Origin: a virus
Direction: 5' to 3' (one strand)
Length of the DNA stretch: 63,405 bases
IMG/VR virus record: IMGVR_UViG_3300032285_003896
Span: 1-63,405 of that record
Shown here one piece after another: positions 14,282 through 20,934 of this stretch; within the stretch, counting starts at the first letter, position 1, and each line of letters starts with the position of its first letter. Below the pieces are notes generated by a model. It was not told the DNA's origin and searched no databases. It saw nothing but the letters and a program-made list of their open reading frames with translations. A program made the translations under genes and the position numbers.

Positions 14282-14515
14282 ATGACACCACAAGAGAAAG
14301 CAGCAGAATTAGTACGCAAGTTTAAACCATTGGTGACGTTTTCTATGGGCGTTGATCCCTCTTATGTATTAAGAATAGCTAAGAAATGTGCATTAGTGGA
14401 AGTGGATGATATATTAAAAGTTGTACAAAGCTTAAACAGACATGATACTGAATATATTAGGGATGAACACATTCCATACTGGGAGGAAGTAAAACAAGAA
14501 ATAGAAAAACTATGA
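14282..14515 (+). CDS. 'EKAxELVxKF' small protein, 77 aa
   Basis: Paralogue of the gene at 13872: MTPQEKAAELVRKFKP at the start, CALVEVDDILKVV in the middle and WEEVKQEIEKL at the end. The two share a helical scaffold and an identical EIEKL terminus. Overlaps the next gene by four bases. Confidence 0.6.
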   Translation: MTPQEKAAELVRKFKPLVTFSMGVDPSYVLRIAKKCALVEVDDILKVVQSLNRHDTEYIRDEHIPYWEEVKQEIEKL

Positions 14516-14742
14516 GATGGAGAGGTAAGAAAGAATTACAAGACGGAGCTGAACGATTGCGTAAGCGATTTGCTTGGTTTCCTGTTGAAGTATCTACTCA
14601 AAGTAGTAAGAATGATAGATATTGGGTTTGGTTAGAAAGATACTATCAATATCAAAAATACTCAGTAAGTTATGACGTAATTGCAGGGGTAAGTGTTATG
14701 AGGTGGATAACAATTGATAATGTTATATGGGAAAATTTATAA
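14512..14742 (+). CDS. Basic aromatic protein, 76 aa
   Basis: Rich in Arg, Trp and Tyr (MRWRGKKELQDGAERLRKRF at the start, then alternating aromatic beta segments). Start overlaps the upstream TGA. The composition suggests a small nucleic-acid or wall-binding fold, but no family is recognised. Confidence 0.5.
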   Translation: MRWRGKKELQDGAERLRKRFAWFPVEVSTQSSKNDRYWVWLERYYQYQKYSVSYDVIAGVSVMRWITIDNVIWENL

Positions 14743-14745
14743 GTT

Positions 14746-15033
14746 ATGAAACAACAAACAGTAATAGAATACTTAATTGAGCAACTACCTATAAGAATGC
14801 AAAACTATCTACAAAAGGAGATAGAACAAGCCAAAGAAATGGAAAAAGCTCAACGCATCAAGGATTATAATGCGGGTTATGTTGATGCACAACTCAATCA
14901 TGTTAATGATGTAGAGAATTATGTTTATGAAAGTGAATACCTTAAATCAAGAATAGACGAGCTTGATAATCAAATAAAAGATAAGCAAAATAACATTGCA
15001 AATATGTTAATTAATGGAGAGTTAAATAAATAA
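14746..15033 (+). CDS. 'QQTxxEx...KEMEK' small protein, 95 aa
   Basis: Begins MKQQTVIEYLIEQL, carries EIEQAKEMEKAQRIKDYNAGY, and ends in a coiled coil. The QAKEMEK-x-Q-I-x-x-Y core is repeated in the genes at 15492 and 15880, so the three are paralogues. This family is abundant in Bacteroidota phages and has no known role. Leader ATAAGTTATG supports the start. Confidence 0.6.
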   Translation: MKQQTVIEYLIEQLPIRMQNYLQKEIEQAKEMEKAQRIKDYNAGYVDAQLNHVNDVENYVYESEYLKSRIDELDNQIKDKQNNIANMLINGELNK

Positions 15034-15036
15034 ACT

Positions 15037-15270
15037 ATGACACAACAAGACATTGAAATCAAAAAAGTGCAAGCAAAAGAGATTGCTATTGCTACAAAGA
15101 AAACTCTATACACATGTGTCTATTGGAATAGCAATGGTGTGATGTTCACTAATTCTCCATCAGAAGATAAAAAATACCAAGAATCTTTAGCCCTAAGTAT
15201 GTCTAAGCACGCAGAACATACATGTATTTATTCATTCGATATTGATATACCCAATTTTAAAAATAAATAA
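15037..15270 (+). CDS. Hypothetical protein, 77 aa
   Basis: A start like that of its neighbours (MTQQDIEIKKVQ) leads to a beta-containing body with two Cys residues. It follows the previous stop by three bases behind AATAAACTATG. No family recognised. Confidence 0.5.
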   Translation: MTQQDIEIKKVQAKEIAIATKKTLYTCVYWNSNGVMFTNSPSEDKKYQESLALSMSKHAEHTCIYSFDIDIPNFKNK

Positions 15271-15273
15271 ACT

Positions 15274-15495
15274 ATGACAGTCAAAGAACTAATAGAACAA
15301 CTCAGTACCTTAGATCCAGAGATGCAGGTATTTACCACAGGTTATGAAGGAGGATTTGAATCAGTAGAGAATATTAATAGTATTGAAGATATTGTACTAA
15401 ACTACCATGAAGAATGGTACTACGGACCTCACGAAAGCATAAACAATGTCTCAAACTCAAAAGATTATACCACAGTTAAAGGATTAATACTATGA
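15274..15495 (+). CDS. Conserved small phage-type protein, 73 aa
   Basis: The start MTVKELIEQLSTLDPEMQVF and GYEGGFESVENI match a layout I know from many small phage and Bacteroidota proteins ('TVKELIExLxxLdPdxxV'). It overlaps the next gene by four bases. Function is not known. Confidence 0.6.
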   Translation: MTVKELIEQLSTLDPEMQVFTTGYEGGFESVENINSIEDIVLNYHEEWYYGPHESINNVSNSKDYTTVKGLIL

Positions 15496-15707
15496 AACAA
15501 ACAGCAACAGAGTGGTTATTCACTCAGTTATATGAAAAGTTTGAGATGAAGGGTGATGGTAAAGAGATGAATGCGATACTCGAACGGGCAAAGGAAATGG
15601 AGAAAGAGCAGATAATAAGTACCTACTTAGATGGAATAATACACCCTCTTGAGATGGAAGCAACTAAACAAGCTGAACAATACTATAACGAAAGATATAA
15701 CCAATAA
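15492..15707 (+). CDS. 'QQTAxEW...KEMEK' small protein, 71 aa
   Basis: Second member of the paralogue set: MKQTATEWLFTQLYEKFE, then ERAKEMEKEQIISTYLDG, ending in EQYYNERYNQ. The order of blocks matches 15880-16146 most closely. Coupled by ATGA to the upstream gene. Confidence 0.6.
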   Translation: MKQTATEWLFTQLYEKFEMKGDGKEMNAILERAKEMEKEQIISTYLDGIIHPLEMEATKQAEQYYNERYNQ

Positions 15708-15710
15708 ACT

Positions 15711-15869
15711 ATGTCACACTATATAGACGAAGAAGGTATACTAAAAATAGAAGTATTCACCATAAGTGCTGACTACAAGTTGCTTGACAAAGAAAGTAGA
15801 ATGGAAGTGCTTTCTTTGCTTAAGGATTGGCTTGATATGGAAGTAATTAAAATACAATTCGAAGATTAA
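15711..15869 (+). CDS. Acidic small protein, 52 aa
   Basis: A 52-residue frame (MSHYIDEEGILKIEVFTISA) between two paralogues, three bases after one and ten before the next. A beta-hairpin and one helix can be imagined. Supported by packing and the AATAAACTATG context. Confidence 0.45.
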   Translation: MSHYIDEEGILKIEVFTISADYKLLDKESRMEVLSLLKDWLDMEVIKIQFED

Positions 15870-15879
15870 ACAAATAACT

Positions 15880-16146
15880 ATGACACAACAAACAGCAGTA
15901 GAATGGTTTTATCAAAGAATATTAGCGGAAGATATTAAATTAGTATTTGAACAAGCCAAACAAATGGAGAAAGGGCAGATAATGAAAGCATACGATGACG
16001 GAGCAATAGAAACAATGCAGGAACAAGAGGGTTTAGATATAAGTAAGGATCAGAATGGTGAAGAATCAGGAAGATACTACAATAAAACGTATAAGGAAGA
16101 TAAGCCAAAGAGAATCCATATAGAAAGAAGCCCGGAATGGCCATAA
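15880..16146 (+). CDS. 'QQTAxEW...KEMEK' small protein, 88 aa
   Basis: Third member of the set: MTQQTAVEWFYQRI, FEQAKQMEKGQIMKAYDDG, and RYYNKTYKED near the end. It closes the array started at 13468. The divergence among the three copies suggests old duplications under selection, possibly against host defence, but nothing shows this directly. Confidence 0.6.
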   Translation: MTQQTAVEWFYQRILAEDIKLVFEQAKQMEKGQIMKAYDDGAIETMQEQEGLDISKDQNGEESGRYYNKTYKEDKPKRIHIERSPEWP

Positions 16147-16156
16147 ATATAAAAAC

Positions 16157-16774
16157 ATGATCATACATACAATATGGATAGGATCTGAGATACCTGTTAG
16201 ATACCATGGTAACTTAGATAGACTCAGGATCTTAAATCCAGGCTTTCAACACATACATTGGGGACAAAATGATATAATCAATATTTTGACATATTTCAAT
16301 TTAATAGAATTATATAACTCTATGCCTAGTTTTATAACTAAATTAAATTTAGCAAAGTATTTAATACTAGATAAATTTGGCGGCATATTCACAGACTTAG
16401 ATATAGAATGGAAAAAGTCATTTATAGAAATTATGAATGATCAGCAGTTTAATGATATAGATATATTACTAACACATCCAGCAGATACTCCACATTACTA
16501 TATAAATAATCAACAGGTTTATCTTTTAGATGATCCATTTATTATAGCTAGACCAAATCTACTTAGTCAATGTGTTGACTTTAGATTTAAAAGAGAGTTA
16601 AGAATAGATCCAAAAACAAAAGCTATACATAAAGCAGAACCTATAGGTCCTTTTCTATTAACAGAGTGGATCTATACTAATCAAATAAGGCACAGTGCAT
16701 TTAGCCAAACTGCATTTTTAAGTCTAAACGGTCTTTACGGATATCATCAACAGTTAGATCTGTGGAATAAATAA
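16157..16774 (+). CDS. DXD glycosyltransferase (capsular/TcdA-like sugar-binding family), 205 aa
   Basis: The N-terminus MIIHTIWIGSEIP and the block KYLILDKFGGIFTDLDIEW, with DxD at about residues 80-82, are typical of glycosyltransferases of the Gly_transf_sug (PF04488-like) type, which use nucleotide sugars with Mn2+. It lies apart from the late glycosyltransferase island at 23.7-32.1 kb, so it probably acts on a different target, such as host surface glycan or a host protein. Confidence 0.75.
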   Translation: MIIHTIWIGSEIPVRYHGNLDRLRILNPGFQHIHWGQNDIINILTYFNLIELYNSMPSFITKLNLAKYLILDKFGGIFTDLDIEWKKSFIEIMNDQQFNDIDILLTHPADTPHYYINNQQVYLLDDPFIIARPNLLSQCVDFRFKRELRIDPKTKAIHKAEPIGPFLLTEWIYTNQIRHSAFSQTAFLSLNGLYGYHQQLDLWNK

Positions 16775-16821
16775 AAAGATATCGACCGGCCCAAGAAATA
16801 ATAAATACTATAAACACCAGA

Positions 16822-17025
16822 ATGCCAGATAAGAATAATAAGGATAATAATCCAGATACACATCCAAAGGTATATATAGCCCTAAATAAAGCAGAGATAG
16901 AGGAATTAAAACAAAAGGTAAAAGAATACATAAACCATAATAATAAAGAAAAGGCAGCAGGTATACAAGAAGCCATAGACTGGATAATAGCACATGATAT
17001 ATACACAAGACCATGGACAAAATAA
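16822..17025 (+). CDS. Lys-rich small protein, 67 aa
   Basis: A polar, Asn/Asp/Lys-rich start (PDKNNKDNNPDTHPK) leads into a helix (LNKAEIEELKQKVKEYI) and a second helix ending ARPWT-like (YTRPWTK). It overlaps the next gene by 13 bases. Frames on the opposite strand are shadows. No family recognised. Confidence 0.5.
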   Translation: MPDKNNKDNNPDTHPKVYIALNKAEIEELKQKVKEYINHNNKEKAAGIQEAIDWIIAHDIYTRPWTK

Positions 17026-17183
17026 AATCACGGCCACTTACCGATAAAGATAGAGAAGCCATAAGCCTATGGATACTAAAGGCCAAACAAGACAAGGCAC
17101 AAAGCTGGCTCGGTAAATGGTATTGGCAGATAAGAATAGATAAGGAAAAGAATAGGAATAGGAATAAGGCTGGAGAGATCTAG
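17013..17183 (+). CDS. Basic small protein, 56 aa
   Basis: A basic, Trp-containing peptide (SLWILKAKQDKAQSWLGKWY) with a Lys/Arg/Asn-rich tail. It starts inside the previous gene and is the last gene before a 350-base intergenic region. Supported by reading-frame length in a gene-dense area only. Confidence 0.4.
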   Translation: MDKIKSRPLTDKDREAISLWILKAKQDKAQSWLGKWYWQIRIDKEKNRNRNKAGEI

Positions 17184-17197
17184 CCTTTCCCTTTTCT

Positions 17198-17235
17198 GCC
17201 AAACTAGTAGGTAAAACATCGCCAAACTAGTAGGT
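17198..17235. repeat. Direct repeat, two copies of a 15-mer
   Basis: GCCAAACTAGTAGGT occurs at 17198-17212 and again at 17221-17235, 23 bp apart. This is at the start of the 17184-17537 gene-free stretch, which also holds AGTGTTAG-like short repeats, the two boxes at 17390-17458 and a promoter. No coding signal is seen in that stretch. Confidence 0.6.
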
Positions 17236-17389
17236 GGATATATTTGGGTATAAAGATATAAAGATATACTAGGAAAAAAAAGTGTAGCTATAAAATATAA
17301 AGTGTAGGATAGTGTTAGAATGTGTCAATTTGTGTTAGAAAGTGAAAAAACTAGAATCTATAGCAAGGAGCTGTATCCTGCCCGCGTCA

Positions 17390-17458
17390 CCTAAGTGATT
17401 GATTATCAACAGGTTAGGGATTATAAATAAAGATATACATAAAGTGTTGGTTACCAAT
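17390..17458 (+). repeat. Two operator-like boxes
   Basis: Units at 17390-17410 (core ATTGATTATCAAC) and 17438-17458 (core GTTGGTTACCAAT). They are 48 bp apart, about twice the 25-bp period. The second ends 28 bp before the T-tract element of the promoter, as in the other three arrays. Confidence 0.65.
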
Positions 17459-17487
17459 AAAAACTTTTGAAAATAGTTACTCAAATA

Positions 17488-17519
17488 TTTTTTTATATCA
17501 CTGGATTGTCTTACTTTTA
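17488..17519 (+). promoter_or_regulatory. Promoter: T-tract plus TACTTTTA
   Basis: TTTTTTTA (to 17495), 16 bases, TACTTTTA (17512-17519). The upstream element AAAACTTTTGAAAATAG is the same as that before the promoter at 18584. It drives the gene at 17538. Confidence 0.7.
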
Positions 17520-17537
17520 CTATATAACAAATCAATT

Positions 17538-17846
17538 ATGACTATGAACAGAATGACTATCCGCCTTACACACTCTAGATCTTATGCAAGACTTGCTAAA
17601 GCAGTTAAAGATATGAATGAGAATATCTATGGTTCTGATCTCTTTGCCGAAGACAGGATCGAATTTAAGGACATCTACGACAAGAACGGAAACTTAATGC
17701 ACTTTGAACTTACAGGAAGCCCTCTAGATATGTTCCAGATCGGCCTAAGATACGGACACATGGAAGAAAGGGAATACCTATCACCTTACTTAAACCAAAC
17801 CTATAAAGATATCTTTACTCCTACACCAGAAACCATTGCACAGTAA
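17538..17846 (+). CDS. Hypothetical protein, 102 aa
   Basis: A mixed alpha/beta protein (MTMNRMTIRLTHSRSYARL) expressed from a boxed promoter. Codons are somewhat more GC-rich than average for the window. A second Met three residues in is also possible as start. No family recognised. Confidence 0.55.
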   Translation: MTMNRMTIRLTHSRSYARLAKAVKDMNENIYGSDLFAEDRIEFKDIYDKNGNLMHFELTGSPLDMFQIGLRYGHMEEREYLSPYLNQTYKDIFTPTPETIAQ

Positions 17847-17868
17847 TTAAAAAATAAAAATATATAAT

Positions 17869-18078
17869 ATGAAGATGAATGAATTAAAGAGGCTAGCGAC
17901 AATGACTAGCACACAGTATCAGACAGAGAATCCTAATTATGAACCAATGTTCCCTGCCGGTTGGGTAGACGATAAGAATTGGCCTGATCTTACCTATAAC
18001 TATGAGGGCTTTAGGAAGACTCAGATCGAGATCGATGACTATCAAGAGCGTATGGCCGGCTGCTACGATACAGAATAA
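17869..18078 (+). CDS. Acidic hypothetical protein, 69 aa
   Basis: A helical start (MKMNELKRLATMTSTQYQ) is followed by a Pro/Trp/Asp-rich region (MFPAGWVDDKNWPDL). It follows the gene at 17538 on the same probable transcript. No family recognised. Confidence 0.5.
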   Translation: MKMNELKRLATMTSTQYQTENPNYEPMFPAGWVDDKNWPDLTYNYEGFRKTQIEIDDYQERMAGCYDTE

Positions 18079-18126
18079 AAGTGTGGCACTTTGGGGATCG
18101 GCTACAATAGGTTGAATGAATTGTCT

Positions 18127-18134
18127 TATATTTA
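18127..18134 (+). promoter_or_regulatory. -7 box TATATTTA without upstream T-tract
   Basis: TATATTTA is followed by the CTATATAACAA context also found at the boxed promoters, but no T-tract lies 16 bases upstream. It probably serves the HTH gene at 18172 and may need an activator or another sigma contact. Confidence 0.5.
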
Positions 18135-18171
18135 CTATATAACAATTAGCAATAAACAAAAACAAACAGTT

Positions 18172-18417
18172 ATGCAAAATTCAAACAGGCCTTCGAGCTA
18201 CCAAAAGTTGACTTACATCCAAAAGGTAAGTCGTATTAATCGCAAGCTCCGTACTGGAGACATCACAACCGTAGCTGAGACTACCGGTTTTTCTACCACT
18301 CACGTATCTGACGTGATCTCTGGCAAGTACTTCAACGACAAGATCGTTAACGAAGCCTATGACATGACACGTGGTCGTCTGTCAAATGCAGTTAAGCTGT
18401 CTAGCTTAGAGGCATAA
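18172..18417 (+). CDS. Small helix-turn-helix DNA-binding protein, 81 aa
   Basis: ATG 18172 (MQNSNRPSSYQK) follows AACAGTTATG; a longer frame would begin upstream of the -7 box and is rejected. The block TVAETTGFSTTHVSDVISGK followed by NDKIVNEAYDM is a canonical HTH of the kind common in Bacteroidota. It is flanked by a solo -7 box and an intrinsic terminator, so it is an independent unit. It is a natural candidate for the protein that binds the phased boxes nearby; this is inference. Confidence 0.75.
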   Translation: MQNSNRPSSYQKLTYIQKVSRINRKLRTGDITTVAETTGFSTTHVSDVISGKYFNDKIVNEAYDMTRGRLSNAVKLSSLEA

Positions 18418-18444
18418 TCTATTCGCTTTTTATGATTTGTTACC

Positions 18445-18476
18445 GGCCTGGGGTTTTCACCCTGGGCCTCTTTTTT
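18445..18476 (+). terminator. Intrinsic terminator
   Basis: A 9-bp stem (GGCCTGGGG with CCCTGGGCC, two G-T pairs) closes a six-base loop and is followed by TCTTTTTT. It ends the HTH unit, and its T-run abuts the first box of the next regulatory array. Confidence 0.85.
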
Positions 18477-18555
18477 ATAAGTGGTTGATAACCAATAGGT
18501 TAGGATCCCCATAACTGATTGATTTCCAAGCCTTTATAACTGATTGATTGCCAAT
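18476..18555 (+). repeat. Array of three operator-like boxes
   Basis: Units at 18476-18496 (core GTTGATAACCAAT), 18510-18530 (ATTGATTTCCAAG) and 18535-18555 (ATTGATTGCCAAT). The last two are 25 bp apart; the first is offset by 34. The last ends 27 bp before the T-tract of the next promoter. Confidence 0.7.
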
Positions 18556-18583
18556 AAAAACTTTTGAAAATACTCAAAATAAA

Positions 18584-18615
18584 TTTTTTTATTTGAGAAA
18601 TTTGTTATAATTTTA
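18584..18615 (+). promoter_or_regulatory. Promoter: T-tract plus TAATTTTA
   Basis: TTTTTTTA (to 18591), 16 bases, TAATTTTA (18608-18615). Nearly identical to the promoter at 3103 over about 45 bases, including the ACTATATAACAAATCA initial transcribed region. Confidence 0.75.
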
Positions 18616-18638
18616 CTATATAACAAATCACAAACAGT

Positions 18639-19061
18639 ATGACACAGATTATCAACACAACCACAATTTCAGATGTAGATTTCATTAACGGCCAGAAAGG
18701 AGAATACAGAGCCATAGTAAAGGTTAAAGCCGGATTCGTAACAGTAGTTGATGATCTAGGATCGACAGCCAATTGGAGTACAGGACCACAATGGAAAAGA
18801 GCCATTGATGTCTTCAGAGGTTTTAAGAAAGGTGCACTACAGACAATCCAATTCCGTGCAGAAGGTTCAAAGACCTGGTTAACAGTGTTCGCAAGATCAG
18901 GTAATAAGATCAGACTTATGGATAAAGAATTGTTCAGAGATATGGAAGTTGGAGATATCAACCAAAGTTGGAGTAATACCAACCTATGTGATCAGAAACA
19001 ATATGGCATGGTAAATGCCAAGACTTGGGCAAGTAAAGCATTTGTTAAGAATGCTGCCTAG
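18639..19061 (+). CDS. Hypothetical protein, 140 aa
   Basis: A beta-rich protein with DVDFINGQKGEYRAIVKVKAG at the start and Trp-containing segments later (GDINQSWSNTNL). No membrane or catalytic motif is visible. Placement behind the strongest-looking boxed promoter suggests high early expression. No family recognised. Confidence 0.6.
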   Translation: MTQIINTTTISDVDFINGQKGEYRAIVKVKAGFVTVVDDLGSTANWSTGPQWKRAIDVFRGFKKGALQTIQFRAEGSKTWLTVFARSGNKIRLMDKELFRDMEVGDINQSWSNTNLCDQKQYGMVNAKTWASKAFVKNAA

Positions 19062-19073
19062 TCCAAAAATAAA

Positions 19074-19105
19074 TTTTTTTATATCAAAATAAAGTCTTAT
19101 ATTTA
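19074..19105 (+). promoter_or_regulatory. Promoter: T-tract plus TATATTTA
   Basis: TTTTTTTA (to 19081), 16 bases, TATATTTA (19098-19105). No operator-like boxes precede it, so it can be compared with the boxed class. It drives the DUF932 gene and probably the structured region beyond it. Confidence 0.75.
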
Positions 19106-19132
19106 CTTATACAAACAAATAAAATAAAGGTT

Positions 19133-19936
19133 ATGTCAAAATTATCAATGTCAGCTATCAGCCCAATCAGTTTAGAAACAGCAAGAGAACAAGCACCAGC
19201 TATCTTCGCAACCTCACCGGCTCCTACAATCAAGAGTCCTAAGTATCAGTTCACACCTACCTTCGAGGTTATTGACCATATGAAGAATATGGGTTATGAG
19301 TTAACAGCTGCTAAGCAGTCTAGATCTGGAGTAGACCTCCGTAAGAATTGGGGTATCCACATCACTGAGTTCCAACATCCTGATCTATACATCAAGGATC
19401 CTCAAGGTGATATCGAGGCCCGTCCAACAGTTGTGTTGATCAACTCACATGACGGTACACGTCCACTTCAATTTGAGATGGGTCTCTTCCGTCTTGTATG
19501 TTCTAATGGTCTGATCATCAAAGACAAAGACCTAGGATCATTCCGTGAGAGGCACACTAAGTACAACTTCCAAGAGGTAAAGGACCTGATCGATTCAAAG
19601 GTATCTGGACTCCAAGACGTTGTAGGTAAGATTAGCCAATGGAATATGGTAGAGATGACAGACAAACAAAGGTATCAGTTTGCTGTAGAAGCCTTGGCCT
19701 TAAGATTGAATACTGATCGTCAGCCTGAACAGTACGAGGTATTAGATATCCTTAATGCTAAACGTAAGGTAGATGCCCAACCTACACTATGGCACACCTA
19801 CAATACCGTACAGGAGAACCTGATCAAAGGTGGCTTCCAATTGAACAATAGGCAGGCTAGGGCTATCAAAAACCCTGTAGAGGATCTAGTTCTTAACCAA
19901 GGCCTATGGCAGCTAGCCGATGCTTACGCTAACTAG
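19133..19936 (+). CDS. DUF932-type phage/plasmid protein, 267 aa
   Basis: Blocks such as GYELTAAKQSRSG, VVLINSHDGTRPLQFEMGLF and RLVCSNGLIIKDKDLG resemble the DUF932 family, which is shared by phages and plasmids and often sits near replication or early genes. LWHTYNTVQENLIKGGF near the C-terminus is also characteristic. The family's role is not established. Codon use is more GC-rich than in nearby small genes. Leader AATAAAGGTTATG supports the start. Confidence 0.8.
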   Translation: MSKLSMSAISPISLETAREQAPAIFATSPAPTIKSPKYQFTPTFEVIDHMKNMGYELTAAKQSRSGVDLRKNWGIHITEFQHPDLYIKDPQGDIEARPTVVLINSHDGTRPLQFEMGLFRLVCSNGLIIKDKDLGSFRERHTKYNFQEVKDLIDSKVSGLQDVVGKISQWNMVEMTDKQRYQFAVEALALRLNTDRQPEQYEVLDILNAKRKVDAQPTLWHTYNTVQENLIKGGFQLNNRQARAIKNPVEDLVLNQGLWQLADAYAN

Positions 19937-19949
19937 TTGGTTAGAGAGG

Positions 19950-20081
19950 CGGTGTGCTAGTACGTCATTAGCGCCTTGCTCTCGACCTTTAGCATGGAGC
20001 TAGCATGATGGCAAAGGGATAGTTCTTGTAGATAGGGGCTTGCTGGCAGGGGGGCCCCGCGTTGACCACTCCTGCACACCG
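19950..20081 (+). ncRNA. GC-rich structured RNA candidate
   Basis: CGGTGTGC (19950-19957) and GCACACCG (20074-20081) form a perfect 8-bp closing helix. Inside, CCTTT/AAAGG (19986-19990 with 20013-20017), a CATG/CATG stem and GGGGC/GCCCC (20035-20039 with 20054-20058) can form. The 198-base gap between genes is far more GC-rich than the rest of the window and has no convincing frame. Downstream of the DUF932 gene on the same strand, it may be an independent RNA or a 5' leader for the gene at 20136. Confidence 0.5.
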
Positions 20082-20135
20082 GGGAAATTCCCAAATTGGT
20101 ATAAAAAGTAAATACGTAAATAAAAAATAAAAGTT

Positions 20136-20429
20136 ATGTCAAAGAAACTATTTGAAAAGGCCTATCCATTTGGATTTGAAGTTAACAAGTTCGAAGGAGA
20201 CCGGAATTACACGATCACCGGTAATCTTACAAGAGAGTATTGTTTTAAGGAGTACGACAGTAACTATGATGTTGAGGAACATATACAAGATCATGTAAAT
20301 TGTGAAGGGATCGGCTTTGATTCAGAGTTTAGCCAGTTCTTTGCCCATGCGGATACAGAAGAGAGAGCCATACAGTTTTGCGAAGACATCCAGGCTTGGT
20401 TTAATAATATAAAAGAGTTAGTAGGTTAA
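20136..20429 (+). CDS. Acidic hypothetical protein, 97 aa
   Basis: An alpha/beta protein (KLFEKAYPFGFEVNKFEGD) with an acidic C-terminus. The leader AAATAAAAGTTATG is standard. It is the first gene after the GC-rich structured region. No family recognised. Confidence 0.55.
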   Translation: MSKKLFEKAYPFGFEVNKFEGDRNYTITGNLTREYCFKEYDSNYDVEEHIQDHVNCEGIGFDSEFSQFFAHADTEERAIQFCEDIQAWFNNIKELVG

Positions 20430-20458
20430 TAATTAAATAAAAACAAAAACAGAATAAC

Positions 20459-20602
20459 ATGAATGAGTACAGAATCTTATCGACAACGACAGCAGACAAT
20501 TTATCAGAGGTAGTAACAAAGTATCTCCAGCAAGGTTGGGAACTTTGGGGTGATCCATTTATAAAAGAAGGTGTCTATTGCCAAGCTATTACTAAAAAAT
20601 AA
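20459..20602 (+). CDS. DUF1737-like small protein, 47 aa
   Basis: The sequence YRILSTTTADNLSEVVTKYL followed by QQGWELWGDPF is close to the short DUF1737 fold, in which one strand, a helix and a Trp-containing hairpin follow. Such proteins occur alone in bacteria and phages without known role. Confidence 0.6.
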   Translation: MNEYRILSTTTADNLSEVVTKYLQQGWELWGDPFIKEGVYCQAITKK

Positions 20603-20607
20603 TCCCT

Positions 20608-20763
20608 ATGAGAAAATTAGAATTCTTATTTATGATCTTGGCCGGGGCGTCTGCCTCGGTCTCCATCATCATCAATAGAGATGGTGGTTGGCAAGCCATT
20701 GGTTGGCAGGTATGTACTCTCCTATGGATAGGAACCTGTTGGTTAAAAACCCTTAAAAATTAA
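20608..20763 (+). CDS. Small two-helix membrane protein, 51 aa
   Basis: Two hydrophobic segments (about residues 5-21, LFMILAGASASVSIII, and 31-46, including VCTLLWIGTCW) are separated by a NRDGGWQ turn. Starts five bases after the previous stop. Holin-like size, but early location argues against lysis. Confidence 0.45.
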   Translation: MRKLEFLFMILAGASASVSIIINRDGGWQAIGWQVCTLLWIGTCWLKTLKN

Positions 20764-20767
20764 TTTT

Positions 20768-20932
20768 ATGGTGAAGATTTTTATGATAACCTTAGCCATT
20801 ATATTATTCCTTTCAGCCTTAGTGCTTCTTTTTCTCTTAGGAGGCCAAGGGATAACAAACGCATTCCCTAATTCAGGATTTGCTAATTGGTGGAGAAAAC
20901 AAATTGTTGACGAAAACCCTTCGGAGGAATAA
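20768..20932 (+). CDS. Small single-pass membrane protein, 54 aa
   Basis: One long hydrophobic helix (MITLAIILFLSALVLLFLL) is followed by a polar domain containing NWWRKQIVDENPSEE. It lies between two other small genes with gaps of a few bases. No family recognised. Confidence 0.45.
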   Translation: MVKIFMITLAIILFLSALVLLFLLGGQGITNAFPNSGFANWWRKQIVDENPSEE

Positions 20933-20934
20933 TT

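Noticed and set aside
18091-18171. Longer start for the HTH gene
   Set aside because: It would start upstream of the TATATTTA box, and ATG 18172 has the standard AACAGTTATG leader.
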